64,000 bases of DNA. It comes from Cronobacter muytjensii ATCC 51329. GTDB lineage: Bacteria > Pseudomonadota > Gammaproteobacteria > Enterobacterales > Enterobacteriaceae. How positions within the stretch are numbered: the stretch's first letter is position 1; each line of letters opens with the position of its first letter. The notes beneath the pieces are model-generated. The model did not search any database, was not told the origin of the DNA, and was given only the letters and a program-made list of their open reading frames with translations. This document shows, piece by piece, positions 23,661 to 37,233 of the stretch. The stretch is taken from positions 682,001 to 746,000 of the forward strand of contig NZ_CP012268.1 in assembly GCF_001277195.1 (NCBI RefSeq), read 5' to 3'. Position numbers and translations under genes: made by a program.

Positions 23661-25264
23661 ACCAGCGGCGAGAGCACGGAAGGGCCGGACTCCGGCAGCG
23701 CTTGCGGATAATCAAGGGTGTAATGCAACCCCCGGCTCTCTTTACGCATCATGGCGCAGCGCACGATAAGCTCCGCCACCTGCACCAGATTGCGCAGCTC
23801 CAGCAGATTATTGGAGACGCGGAAGTTGGCGTAATACTCTTCAATCTCCTGTTGCAACATCGTGATGCGTCGTAACGCCCGTTCCAGCCGCTTGGTAGTG
23901 CGCACGATACCTACGTAATCCCACATAAAGAGCCGCAGCTCGTGCCAGTTATGCTGCAACACCACCAGTTCGTCCGGGTGTTCGACCCGGCTTTCGTCCC
24001 AGTCAGGCAGCGTTTTCACATCGCGCGCGTAGGGCAGGCGCAGCCGGATATCTTCCGCCGCCGACCAGCCGTAAACCAGACACTCCAGCAGCGAATTCGA
24101 GGCCATGCGGTTCGCGCCATGCAGCCCGGTATAGGTCACCTCGCCAATGGCGTAGAGCCCGTCCACATCGGTGCGCCCGTGCTCGTCAACCATAACGCCG
24201 CCGCAGGTATAGTGCGCGGCGGGCACAATTGGCACCGGCTCTTTGGTGAGATCGATACCCAGGCCCAGCAGCTTTTCATAAATAGTCGGAAAATGCTGAC
24301 GGACGAATGCCTCCGGCTTATGGCTGATGTCCAGATACATGCAGTCGGCGCCGAGGCGTTTCATTTCATGGTCGATAGCGCGCGCCACGATATCGCGCGG
24401 TGCAAGCTCGGCGCGCTCATCAAACTCCGGCATAAAGCGGCTGCCGTCGGGGCGCTTTAAATACGCGCCTTCGCCGCGCAGCGCTTCGGTCAGAAGAAAA
24501 TTTCGCGCCTGCGGATGGAACAGGGCCGTCGGGTGGAACTGATTAAATTCGAGATTGGCGACGCGACACCCGGCGCGCCAGGCCATTGCAATGCCGTCAC
24601 CCGAGGCGATATCCGGGTTAGTGGTGTACTGATACACCTTCGATGCGCCGCCAGTCGCCAGTACCACGGCTTTCGCGCGGCAGGTTTCCACGGCTTCTTT
24701 ATTACGGTTCCAGACCCACGCGCCCACCACGCGACGGGTGCCCGGCAGGCCGATTTTGTCAGAGATAATTAAATCGACAGCGTTGTGACGCTCAAGAATA
24801 CGGATGTTTGGGTGGCTCAGCGCTTTATCCATCAGCGTGGTGGCAACGGCTTTGCCTGTCGCGTCCGCGGCATGAAGTATACGCCGATGGCTATGGCCGC
24901 CTTCGCGGGTGAGATGGTAGCTCTCTTCGCCGTTAGACTGCACTTCGGTGTCAAACAGCACGCCCTGGTCAATAAGCCATTGTACGCAGTGGCGCGCGTT
25001 ACCCGCGACAAACTCGACGGCGTCGCGATCGCAGATCCCGGCACCCGCGATAAGCGTGTCTTCAACATGCGAGGCGATGCTGTCGGTTTCGTCGAAAACC
25101 GCGGCGATGCCGCCCTGCGCATAAAAGGTCGAGCCTTCGCTCAGCGGGCCTTTACTCAATACCATCACCTGGCTGTGTTCCGCCAGACGCAGCGCCAGAG
25201 AAAGACCTGCGGCACCGCTCCCTACAATAAGCACATCACAGTGAAGTTCAGTTGTCGTTTTCAT
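23645..25264 (-). CDS. nadB: L-aspartate oxidase NadB
   Basis: NadB oxidises L-aspartate to iminoaspartate with FAD, the first step of de novo NAD synthesis; NadA is elsewhere. The 539-residue protein starts with the dinucleotide-binding motif [16 protein letters not shown] and has the fumarate reductase-like [15 protein letters not shown]. It keeps FNQFHPTAL, the catalytic-site region HYTCGGV, and [16 protein letters not shown] NadR operator lies just upstream, so the gene should be repressed when NAD is plentiful. Confidence 0.97.
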   Translation of the reverse strand: MKTTTELHCDVLIVGSGAAGLSLALRLAEHSQVMVLSKGPLSEGSTFYAQGGIAAVFDETDSIASHVEDTLIAGAGICDRDAVEFVAGNARHCVQWLIDQGVLFDTEVQSNGEESYHLTREGGHSHRRILHAADATGKAVATTLMDKALSHPNIRILERHNAVDLIISDKIGLPGTRRVVGAWVWNRNKEAVETCRAKAVVLATGGASKVYQYTTNPDIASGDGIAMAWRAGCRVANLEFNQFHPTALFHPQARNFLLTEALRGEGAYLKRPDGSRFMPEFDERAELAPRDIVARAIDHEMKRLGADCMYLDISHKPEAFVRQHFPTIYEKLLGLGIDLTKEPVPIVPAAHYTCGGVMVDEHGRTDVDGLYAIGEVTYTGLHGANRMASNSLLECLVYGWSAAEDIRLRLPYARDVKTLPDWDESRVEHPDELVVLQHNWHELRLFMWDYVGIVRTTKRLERALRRITMLQQEIEEYYANFRVSNNLLELRNLVQVAELIVRCAMMRKESRGLHYTLDYPQALPESGPSVLSPLVHINR

Positions 25265-25270
25265 CGCGGG

Positions 25271-25288
25271 TGTTTAATTTACTAAACA
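25271..25288 (-). promoter_or_regulatory. NadR operator of nadB
   Basis: TGTTTA-N6-TAAACA is an exact match to the NadR box. It is a perfect six-base inverted repeat 7-24 bases before the nadB start codon, where bound NadR would block transcription. Confidence 0.88.
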
Positions 25289-25350
25289 AGGTTCGGCCAG
25301 CATAGCACCAGAATGCGAATTCAAACACGATTTTTTTAATCGTCGTTGTA

Positions 25351-25437
25351 ATGACTAAACACAAGAAGGGAATTCCGCTTTATCTTCTCAGTGCACCACG
25401 GAAACGCTGCGTAACGCCGCGCATCCCAGAGATTTAA
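25351..25437 (+). CDS. rseD: short leader ORF upstream of rpoE (RseD-like)
   Basis: A 28-codon ORF begins MTKHKKGIPLYLLSA and ends with TAA at 25435. It lies 250 bases before rpoE in its long leader. I believe it corresponds to the rpoE leader peptide called rseD in E. coli, whose translation is coupled to rpoE; the match is from memory of position and character. No strong ribosome binding site is visible. Two further short ORFs follow it (25440-25523 and 25531-25578), described under findings. Confidence 0.5.
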   Translation: MTKHKKGIPLYLLSAPRKRCVTPRIPEI

Positions 25438-25579
25438 AGATGAAAAAATGGTGGGGTTGCGTTACCCTGCAAGCGGCCTGTGCAACAAAATACCGTCCTC
25501 GCAGGTCGTCATTCAGGTTGTGAACATATAATGAGTAGAACTGGCGTTCGCAATTGCTGCACAAAAACAAAGGCGTAAC

Positions 25580-25607
25580 GGAACTTTCCGGATAAACGGC
25601 GCTCTAA
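25580..25607 (+). promoter_or_regulatory. sigma-E autoregulatory promoter of rpoE
   Basis: GGAACTT at 25580-25586 and TCTAA at 25603-25607 have a 16-base spacer. This is an excellent match to sigma-E promoters (GGAACTT-N16-TCTRA). It gives rpoE positive feedback, as in E. coli, with a leader of about 75 bases. Confidence 0.9.
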
Positions 25608-25689
25608 CCTTCTGCTTGCTCACAATGCAGAGTTCGGGTGGCATTTCGATTACGCGTGGAAATTCAGGTTTGGGGAGACATTACCTCGG

Positions 25690-26265
25690 ATGAGCGAGCA
25701 GTTAACGGATCAGGTCCTTGTCGAACGGGTCCAGAAGGGAGATCAGAAAGCCTTTAATCTACTGGTCATTCGTTACCAGCATAAGGTTGCGAACCTGGTA
25801 TCCCGCTATGTCCCCTCAGGCGACGTCTCTGATGTTGTTCAGGAATCTTTTGTTAAAGCCTGGCGCGCGTTTGATTCTTTTCGCGGCGACAGCGCGTTTT
25901 ATACCTGGCTCTACCGTATCGCCGTTAATACGGCAAAAAACTATTTAGTCGCTCAGGGCCGTCGCCCGCCTTCCAGCGATGTTGACGCCAACGAGGCGGA
26001 AAACTTCGAAAGCGGCGGCGCGCTGAAAGAAATTTCGAACCCAGAGAACTTAATGTTGTCTGAGGAACTGAGACAGATCGTATTCCGTACCATTGAGTCA
26101 CTCCCGGAAGATTTACGCATGGCAATTACGTTGCGGGAGCTGGATGGCCTGAGCTATGAAGAGATAGCGGCTATTATGGATTGCCCGGTCGGTACGGTTC
26201 GCTCCCGCATTTTCCGTGCGCGGGAAGCCATTGATAATAAAGTTCAACCGCTTATCAGGCGTTGA
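25690..26265 (+). CDS. rpoE: RNA polymerase sigma-E factor
   Basis: RpoE is the extracytoplasmic-stress sigma factor, 191 residues, with region 2 (VSDVVQESFVKAWRAFDSF, FYTWLYRIAVNTAKNYL) and region 4 (LRMAITLRELDGLSYEEIAAIMDCPVGTVRSRIFRARE, the -35 reading helix-turn-helix; quoted here only to locate it at residues about 139-177). It heads the operon rpoE-rseA-rseB-rseC and is held inactive by RseA. The ATG at 25690 is the start used in all enterobacteria. Confidence 0.98.
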   Translation: MSEQLTDQVLVERVQKGDQKAFNLLVIRYQHKVANLVSRYVPSGDVSDVVQESFVKAWRAFDSFRGDSAFYTWLYRIAVNTAKNYLVAQGRRPPSSDVDANEAENFESGGALKEISNPENLMLSEELRQIVFRTIESLPEDLRMAITLRELDGLSYEEIAAIMDCPVGTVRSRIFRAREAIDNKVQPLIRR

Positions 26266-26296
26266 CGATAGCGGGATACTGGAAAAGGTATTAAGC

Positions 26297-26947
26297 ATGC
26301 AGAAAGAAAAACTTTCCGCTTTAATGGATGGGGAAGCACTGGACAGTGAATTGCTGAGCGCGGTCGAAAACGATAAAGCGCTCCAGCAAACCTGGGAAAG
26401 CTATCACCTCATTCGTGATACCCTGCGCGGTGATACCGGCGAAACGCTTCATTTCGATATCTCCGCGCGCGTTATGGCGGCTATCGAAAACGAACCCGCC
26501 CGTCAGGCCGCGCCGCTCATTCCTGAATCGCAGCCCGCGCCGCAACAGTGGGAGAAAATGCCGTTCTGGCATAAAGTTCGTCCCTGGGCGAGCCAGCTGA
26601 CGCAAGTCGGTATGGCCGCGTGCGTGTCGCTGGCGGTAATCGTCGGCGTTCAGCATTATAACGGTCAGCCGGACGCGGCCGCACAGCCGGAAACACCGGT
26701 TTTCAACACGCTGCCGATGATGGGTAAAGCCAGCCCGGTTAGCCTCGGCGTGCCGACGGCTGACGCCAACGCGACCGGCGGTCAGCCGCAGGTCCAGGAA
26801 CAGCGCCGCCGCATCAACGCGATGTTGCAGGATTACGAACTGCAGCGCCGCCTGCATGCTGAACAGCTTCAACTGGAGCAGTCCCAGACGCAGCAGGCCG
26901 CCGTACAAGTGCCTGGTAACCAGACTTTAGGAACTCAATCGCAGTAA
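26297..26947 (+). CDS. rseA: anti-sigma-E factor RseA
   Basis: RseA is an inner-membrane protein whose cytoplasmic part binds sigma-E; DegS and RseP cut it under envelope stress. The 216 residues have an N-terminal anti-sigma domain MQKEKLSALMDGE, one membrane segment at about 103-119, and a periplasmic domain. The Val148-Ser149 DegS site of E. coli is conserved in SPVSLG. The C-terminus is Gln-rich. The ATG at 26297 is 31 bases after the rpoE stop. The gene overlaps rseB by one base. Confidence 0.97.
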   Translation: MQKEKLSALMDGEALDSELLSAVENDKALQQTWESYHLIRDTLRGDTGETLHFDISARVMAAIENEPARQAAPLIPESQPAPQQWEKMPFWHKVRPWASQLTQVGMAACVSLAVIVGVQHYNGQPDAAAQPETPVFNTLPMMGKASPVSLGVPTADANATGGQPQVQEQRRRINAMLQDYELQRRLHAEQLQLEQSQTQQAAVQVPGNQTLGTQSQ

Positions 26948-27900
26948 TGAAGCAACTTTGGTGCGCCGTCTCTCTTATGGCGGGCAGCCTGTTCGTTTCC
27001 TTCAACGCCTCGGCGGATGCCTCGTCCGAGGCGTTGTTGCAGCAGATGAACCTGGCGAGCCAGTCACTCAATTATGAGCTCTCATTTGTCAGCATTAACA
27101 AGCAGGGTGTGGAGTCGTTGCGCTATCGCCATGCCAGGCTCGACAATAAACCCCTCGCACAGTTATTGCAGCTGGACGGCCCGCGTCGTGAAGTTGTGCA
27201 GCGCGGCACCGAAATCAGCTACTTCGAGCCGGGTCTTGAGCCATTTACGCTGAACGGTGATTACATCGTCGATTCGCTGCCGTCGCTGGTTTACACCGAT
27301 TTCCGCCGCCTTGCGCCTTACTACGACTTTATCTCTGTCGGGCGTACCCGCATCGCCGATCGCCTCTGCGAAGTAATTCGCGTGGTGGCGCGCGACGGTA
27401 CCCGTTACGGTTATATCGCCTGGCTCGACAGCGACACCCGCCTGCCGATGCGCGTTGATCTGCTGGACCGCGATGGCGAAACGCTGGAGCAGTTCCGCGT
27501 GGTCTCGTTTACGGTTAACGACAAGCCCGGCACGATGATGCAGAACCTCGCGAAAGCGTCGCTGCCGCCGCTGTTGTCCGTACCGGCTGGCGATAACGCG
27601 CAGTTTGGCTGGTCAGCCTCGTGGTTGCCGCAGGGCTTTACCGAAATTTCCAGCAGTCGCCGACCGTTGCCGGGCATCGACTCGCCGGTCGAATCGCGGC
27701 TTTACTCCGACGGGCTGTTTAGCTTCTCCATTAACGTGAGTCGCGCCAGCGCCAACAGTAGCGAACAGATGCTGCGCACCGGTCGGCGCACCGTCAGTAC
27801 CGAAGTTCGCGATAACGCCGAGATAACGGTAGTCGGCGAATTGCCGCCCCCGACCGCGAAGCGGATCGCGAGCAGCATTAAATTCAGGGCATCTCAATGA
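26947..27900 (+). CDS. rseB: sigma-E regulatory protein RseB
   Basis: RseB is a periplasmic protein that binds RseA and shields it from DegS until it senses lipopolysaccharide intermediates. The 317 residues have a signal peptide (about 1-23, ending NASA before DASSEALL), a LolA-like N-terminal domain and a smaller C-terminal domain. The start codon shares a base with the rseA stop (TAATG) and the end overlaps rseC by four bases, so translation is coupled. Confidence 0.96.
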   Translation: MKQLWCAVSLMAGSLFVSFNASADASSEALLQQMNLASQSLNYELSFVSINKQGVESLRYRHARLDNKPLAQLLQLDGPRREVVQRGTEISYFEPGLEPFTLNGDYIVDSLPSLVYTDFRRLAPYYDFISVGRTRIADRLCEVIRVVARDGTRYGYIAWLDSDTRLPMRVDLLDRDGETLEQFRVVSFTVNDKPGTMMQNLAKASLPPLLSVPAGDNAQFGWSASWLPQGFTEISSSRRPLPGIDSPVESRLYSDGLFSFSINVSRASANSSEQMLRTGRRTVSTEVRDNAEITVVGELPPPTAKRIASSIKFRASQ

Positions 27901-28376
27901 TTAAAGAGTGGGCCACGGTCGTGTCGTGGCAAAACGGCGAAGCCGTACTCAGCTGTGACGTAAAAGCCTCTTGCAGCAGTTGCGCGTCACGTGCGGGCTG
28001 TGGCACACGCGTGCTTAATAAACTTGGGCCGCAGAACACGCATTTTATTAACGTGCCGAGCGAACAGCCGCTGGTGGCCGGGCAGAAAGTGGAATTGGGC
28101 ATCGCAGAAGGCAGCCTGCTGGGTTCCGCCATGCTGGTGTATATGTCGCCGCTGGTAGGGCTGTTTATCATGGCTGGCTTGTTCCAGGCGCTGTTTGGCT
28201 CCGACATCGCCGCGCTGTGCGGCGCGGCGCTTGGCGGTGTGGGCGGTTTTCTGCTGGCGCGCGGCCTGTCGCCCAGGTTTGCGGCACGCGAAAGCTGGCA
28301 GCCGGTTATTCTCAGCGTCGGCCTGCCGCCGGATGCGCTACGTGTCGAAACTTCTCCTTCTTCAGACAGCCGGTAA
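27897..28376 (+). CDS. rseC: SoxR-reducing system protein RseC
   Basis: RseC is a 159-residue inner-membrane protein, the last gene of the rpoE operon, linked to SoxR reduction and thiamine synthesis in other enterobacteria. The N-terminal cytoplasmic part has a cysteine cluster CSSCASRAGCG that may bind a metal cluster. Two membrane segments follow at about 78-125. The start overlaps rseB (ATGA). A hairpin CAGCCGG/CCGGCTG surrounds the stop codon but has only a weak T run. Confidence 0.93.
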   Translation: MIKEWATVVSWQNGEAVLSCDVKASCSSCASRAGCGTRVLNKLGPQNTHFINVPSEQPLVAGQKVELGIAEGSLLGSAMLVYMSPLVGLFIMAGLFQALFGSDIAALCGAALGGVGGFLLARGLSPRFAARESWQPVILSVGLPPDALRVETSPSSDSR

Positions 28377-28576
28377 TCACCGGCTGCGTGGTTTTACGCT
28401 TCCTTTCTTTGTGATTTTCATTCGCCGTCTATGCTTACCTGAGACGCAGTTTCCCCGCTTTCTGGTTGTAGTGTAGAATGCAGCGTTTCAGGCATAAGAC
28501 AGCCAGAGACATCATGCTCAGTACCGCGCGTTGCGCCGAGCCTCTCAGGATTTATAAGGCATAAAAATCTCGCTAT

Positions 28577-30376
<1,800 letters not shown>

Positions 30377-30390
30377 CCTAAGGAGTTGGC

Positions 30391-31356
30391 ATGGCGAATA
30401 TGTTTGCCCTGATCCTGGTCATCGCAACGCTGGTGACGGGCATCTTGTGGTGCGTGGATAAATTTATCTTCGCGCCGAAGCGCCGCGAGCGTGCGGCGCT
30501 TGCCGCCGCCGATGCGCAGGAGACGGTCGCGTCGAAAAAAGCGGGCCCGAAACCGGGCTGGCTGGAAACCGGCGCATCGGTATTCCCGGTACTGGCCGTG
30601 GTGCTGGTGGTGCGTTCGTTTATCTACGAACCCTTCCAGATCCCCTCAGGTTCGATGATGCCGACGCTGCTTATCGGCGATTTTATTCTGGTGGAGAAAT
30701 TCGCCTACGGAATTAAAGATCCGATTTACCAGAAAACGCTTATCGAAACCGGGCATCCGAAGCGCGGCGATATCGCCGTGTTTAAATACCCAGACGATCC
30801 GCGTCTGGACTACATCAAGCGTGTCGTTGGTCTGCCGGGCGATAAAGTCAGTTACGATCCGGTCGCGAAAGAAGTGACCGTTCAGCCGGGCTGCAGCTCT
30901 GGCCAGGCCTGCGCCAGTGCGCTGCCGATCACCTATTCGAACGTGGAACCGAGCGATTTCGTGCAGACCTTTGGCCGTCGAAACCGCGGCGAGGCGAGCA
31001 GCGGCTTTTTCCAGGTGCCGAAAAACGAAAGCAAAGAGGGCGGCATTCGCCTGACCGAGCGTAAGGAAACCTTAGGCGATGTCACGCACCGCATTCTGAC
31101 CGTGCCGGTCGCGCAGGATCAGGTAGGCATTTACTACCGTCAGCAGGGCCAGCAGACCGGCACCTGGATCGTTCCGCCGGGCCACTACTTCATGATGGGC
31201 GACAACCGCGATAACAGCGCCGACAGCCGCTACTGGGGCTTCGTCCCGGAAGCGAATCTGGTCGGTAAAGCGACCGCTATCTGGATGAGCTTCGAGAAGC
31301 AGGAAGGTGAATGGCCGACAGGCGTGCGCCTGAATCGAATCGGCGGCATTCATTAA
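30391..31356 (+). CDS. lepB: signal peptidase I
   Basis: LepB cleaves signal peptides from exported proteins at the periplasmic face of the inner membrane. The 321-residue protein has two N-terminal membrane segments (about 4-22 and 62-78). The nucleophile Ser88 is in PSGSMMPTL and the general base Lys143 in YIKRVVGLPGD. The conserved GDNRDNSADSRYWG box E follows near residue 270. AAGGAG precedes the ATG. It is cotranscribed with lepA. Confidence 0.98.
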   Translation: MANMFALILVIATLVTGILWCVDKFIFAPKRRERAALAAADAQETVASKKAGPKPGWLETGASVFPVLAVVLVVRSFIYEPFQIPSGSMMPTLLIGDFILVEKFAYGIKDPIYQKTLIETGHPKRGDIAVFKYPDDPRLDYIKRVVGLPGDKVSYDPVAKEVTVQPGCSSGQACASALPITYSNVEPSDFVQTFGRRNRGEASSGFFQVPKNESKEGGIRLTERKETLGDVTHRILTVPVAQDQVGIYYRQQGQQTGTWIVPPGHYFMMGDNRDNSADSRYWGFVPEANLVGKATAIWMSFEKQEGEWPTGVRLNRIGGIH

Positions 31357-31429
31357 CGAATTAAATCTGTTGGAACTAACGACATCCCCTGTCGTTGTGT
31401 ATAGAATATTCCCCCGACGATTTCCGGCT

Positions 31430-31494
31430 GGCTCCCGTAAGGGAGCCACGGCACACGAAACAGCTTTGAACCCCTTCAGCCCTGTTCCGTGTGC
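31430..31494 (+). promoter_or_regulatory. structured leader of the rnc operon
   Basis: Two hairpins lie in the lepB-rnc gap. GGCTCCC (31430-31436) pairs with GGGAGCC (31441-31447) around GTAA. GCACACGAAACAG (31451-31463) pairs with CTGTTCCGTGTGC (31482-31494) with a single A-C mismatch and an 18-base loop. In E. coli RNase III cuts a leader stem here to limit its own expression; the 13-pair stem is a plausible substrate. A possible -10, TATAGAAT, lies at about 31400. Confidence 0.65.
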
Positions 31495-31497
31495 TGA

Positions 31498-33110
<1,613 letters not shown>

Positions 33111-33119
33111 GGCACCCTG

Positions 33120-33857
33120 ATGGAAGGCTGGCAGCGCGCCTTTGTGCTCCACGCGCGTCCGTGGAGCGAAACCAGCCTGATTATCGATCTGTTCAGCGAA
33201 GAGTCCGGCCGCGTGCGCGTCGTCGCCAAGGGCGCGCGCCGCAAACGCTCGAATCTTAAAGGCGCGCTTCAGCCGTTTACGCCATTGCTGGTGCGCTGGA
33301 GCGGGCGCGGCGAGGTGAAAAACCTCACCAGCGCTGAGGCCGTCTCGCTTGCGCTTCCCCTTTCCGGCATCACGCTATACAGCGGCCTGTATGTCAACGA
33401 ACTGGTCGCGCGCGTGCTGGAGCCAGAAACCCGCTTCTCCGAGCTTTTCTTCGATTATCTGCACTGCATTCAGGCGCTGGCGGGCGCAACCGGCTCGCCG
33501 GAGCCTGCGCTGCGACGCTTTGAACTCGCGCTTCTTGGACACCTCGGTTACGGCGTCGATTTCCTTCACTGCGCGGGCACCGGCGACGAAGTGGATGACG
33601 CGATGACCTATCGCTATCGCGAAGAAAAGGGCTTTATCGCAAGCCTGGTTATCGACAACACCTCTTTTACCGGCCGCCAGCTGAAAGCGCTCGCCACTCG
33701 CGACTTCCCTGACGCCGATACCCTGCGCGCCGCCAAGCGTTTCACCCGTATGGCGCTTAAACCTTATCTCGGCGGCAAACCGTTAAAAAGCCGTGAGCTG
33801 TTTCGCCAGTTTGTGCCGAAAAAACGTCCGCTTCCGCCGCAAGACGAAACCGCCTGA
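33120..33857 (+). CDS. recO: DNA repair protein RecO
   Basis: RecO acts with RecF and RecR to load RecA on SSB-coated single-stranded DNA. The 245-residue protein starts with the OB-fold domain ([18 protein letters not shown]), then helical and zinc-less C-terminal domains as in E. coli. It ends [12 protein letters not shown]. The ATG at 33120 follows AAGG nine bases upstream. It is the last gene of the lepA-lepB-rnc-era-recO run before a 74-base gap. Confidence 0.96.
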   Translation: MEGWQRAFVLHARPWSETSLIIDLFSEESGRVRVVAKGARRKRSNLKGALQPFTPLLVRWSGRGEVKNLTSAEAVSLALPLSGITLYSGLYVNELVARVLEPETRFSELFFDYLHCIQALAGATGSPEPALRRFELALLGHLGYGVDFLHCAGTGDEVDDAMTYRYREEKGFIASLVIDNTSFTGRQLKALATRDFPDADTLRAAKRFTRMALKPYLGGKPLKSRELFRQFVPKKRPLPPQDETA

Positions 33858-33931
33858 CCGCGCAGCCATAGCCAGCCTTTCCCGACCAGGTGTAAACTGC
33901 CTGTACTTTTTGTCGATTTACGAGGATTGTC

Positions 33932-34662
33932 ATGGCTGAATTGCTGTTAGGGGTCAACATCGACCACATCGCCACGCTGCGTAACGCTCGCGGCACCGCT
34001 TATCCGGACCCGGTACAGGCGGCTTTTATCGCCGAGCAGGCTGGCGCTGACGGCATCACGGTTCACCTGCGTGAAGACCGCCGTCATATCACTGACCGCG
34101 ACGTGCGTATTCTGCGCCAGACACTCCACACCCGTATGAATCTTGAAATGGCCGTCACTGATGAGATGCTGACCATTGCCTGCGAGACAAAGCCGCATTT
34201 CTGCTGCCTGGTGCCGGAAAAGCGTCAGGAAGTGACGACCGAAGGCGGGCTCGATGTTGCAGGCCAGCTCGATAAAATGCGCGACGCCTGCCAGCGCCTG
34301 GCGGACGCGGGCATTCTGGTGTCGCTGTTTATCGACGCCGACCACGCGCAGATTGACGCCGCCGTCGCCGTCGGCGCGCCGTACATTGAAATCCATACCG
34401 GCTGCTACGCTGATGCTGAAGATGACGCCACCCGCGCCCGCGAACTGGCGCGCATCGCGAAGGCCGCGACTTACGCCGCCGGCAAAGGGCTGAAGGTGAA
34501 CGCCGGGCACGGGCTTACTTACCATAACGTGCAGGCGATCGCCGCGCTGCCGGAGATGCATGAACTCAATATCGGCCACGCGATTATCGGGCGCGCTGTG
34601 ATGAGCGGCCTGAAAGAAGCCGTATCCGAGATGAAACGCCTGATGCTGGAAGCGCGTCGCTA

Positions 34663-34663
<1 letters not shown>
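33932..34663 (+). CDS. pdxJ: pyridoxine 5'-phosphate synthase
   Basis: PdxJ joins 3-amino-1-hydroxyacetone phosphate with deoxyxylulose phosphate to make pyridoxine 5'-phosphate. The 243-residue TIM-barrel protein starts [20 protein letters not shown]. It has [33 protein letters not shown] and the phosphate-binding HAIIGRAVM near the end. GAGG precedes the ATG. Its stop shares a base with the acpS start (TAATG). Confidence 0.98.
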
Positions 34664-36205
<1,542 letters not shown>

Positions 36206-36267
36206 CAACGTCTCCGGCTCGATTAAGTGTGATCGGCTTTTGAATGCCGGGAAATTTGCTCGCCACT

Positions 36268-36316
36268 TTGAATTTTATATTCCATTATAGCGCCATCATT
36301 ATGAATTAAAAATTCA
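36268..36316 (+). promoter_or_regulatory. candidate YfhH operators upstream of murQ
   Basis: TGAATTAAAAATTCA at 36302-36316 is an exact inverted repeat with six-base arms. A weaker repeat, GAATTTTATATTC at 36270-36282, shares the GAATT/ATTC core. Centres are 33 bases apart, about three helical turns. They lie between yfhH and murQ, where a dimer or tetramer of an RpiR-type repressor would bind. The assignment is inference. Confidence 0.5.
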
Positions 36317-36326
36317 GAGGTGCAAT

Positions 36327-37220
36327 ATGGATCTTGGCTCGCTGGTCTCCGAAACCCGTAATCCTGACACGCTGGATCTCGACGCGCTCCCCACGCTTGA
36401 GATGCTGATGCGTTTTAACGAAGAAGACAAGCGCGTGCCGCTCGCGGTGCGCGAAACGCTGCCGGAAGTAGCGAAAGCGGTAGAGGCGGCCGCGCAAGCG
36501 CTGCAACGCGGCGGCAGGCTCATCTATATGGGGGCGGGCACCAGCGGACGCCTCGGCGTGCTGGACGCCTCGGAATGCCCGCCGACCTTTGGCGTGCCGC
36601 ACGGCATGGTGGTAGGGCTTATCGCGGGCGGCCCCGGCGCGTTGCTGAAAGCCGTTGAGGGCGCGGAAGATAACGCGCAGCTCGGCGAAGACGCTCTTAA
36701 AGCCATCGGGCTTGAGCCGCGCGATATGGTGGTCGGTCTCGCGGCATCCGGACGCACGCCCTATGTCATCGGCGGCCTGAAGTACGCCCGGGCGCTGGGC
36801 TGCGCGACGGCGGCCATCTCCTGTAACCCTGGCTCGCCCATCGCCGAGGCGGCGGACATCGCCATTTCGCCGGTGGTCGGCCCGGAGGCGCTCACCGGCT
36901 CCACCCGGCTGAAATCGGGCACGGCGCAAAAGCTGGTGCTCAACATGATCTCCACCGGCGCGATGGTTAAATGCGGCAAGGTGTACCAGAACCTGATGGT
37001 GGATATGAAAGCAACTAACGTCAAACTGGTGGACCGCGCCTGCCGCATGGTGATGGAGGCGACCGGCGTGACGCGCGACGAGGCCGAAGCGGTGCTTTCG
37101 CAAACGGATTATGAAGTGAAACCCGCCATTTTAATGGTGCTGACCGGGCTGGATGCGGATGCCGCCCACGCGCGCCTTGCCGCGCATCACGGTTTTTTAA
37201 GAGCGGCGTTGCAGCCGTAA
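36327..37220 (+). CDS. murQ: N-acetylmuramic acid 6-phosphate etherase
   Basis: MurQ cleaves the lactyl ether of MurNAc 6-phosphate to give GlcNAc 6-phosphate and D-lactate, allowing re-use of cell-wall sugar. The 297-residue SIS-domain protein has [21 protein letters not shown] (positions 66-86), a second sugar-phosphate loop [16 protein letters not shown], and a C-terminal helical part. AGAGG precedes the ATG at 36327. murP follows by 13 bases and supplies its substrate. Confidence 0.96.
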   Translation: MDLGSLVSETRNPDTLDLDALPTLEMLMRFNEEDKRVPLAVRETLPEVAKAVEAAAQALQRGGRLIYMGAGTSGRLGVLDASECPPTFGVPHGMVVGLIAGGPGALLKAVEGAEDNAQLGEDALKAIGLEPRDMVVGLAASGRTPYVIGGLKYARALGCATAAISCNPGSPIAEAADIAISPVVGPEALTGSTRLKSGTAQKLVLNMISTGAMVKCGKVYQNLMVDMKATNVKLVDRACRMVMEATGVTRDEAEAVLSQTDYEVKPAILMVLTGLDADAAHARLAAHHGFLRAALQP

Positions 37221-37233
37221 GAGGGCAGAGCGT

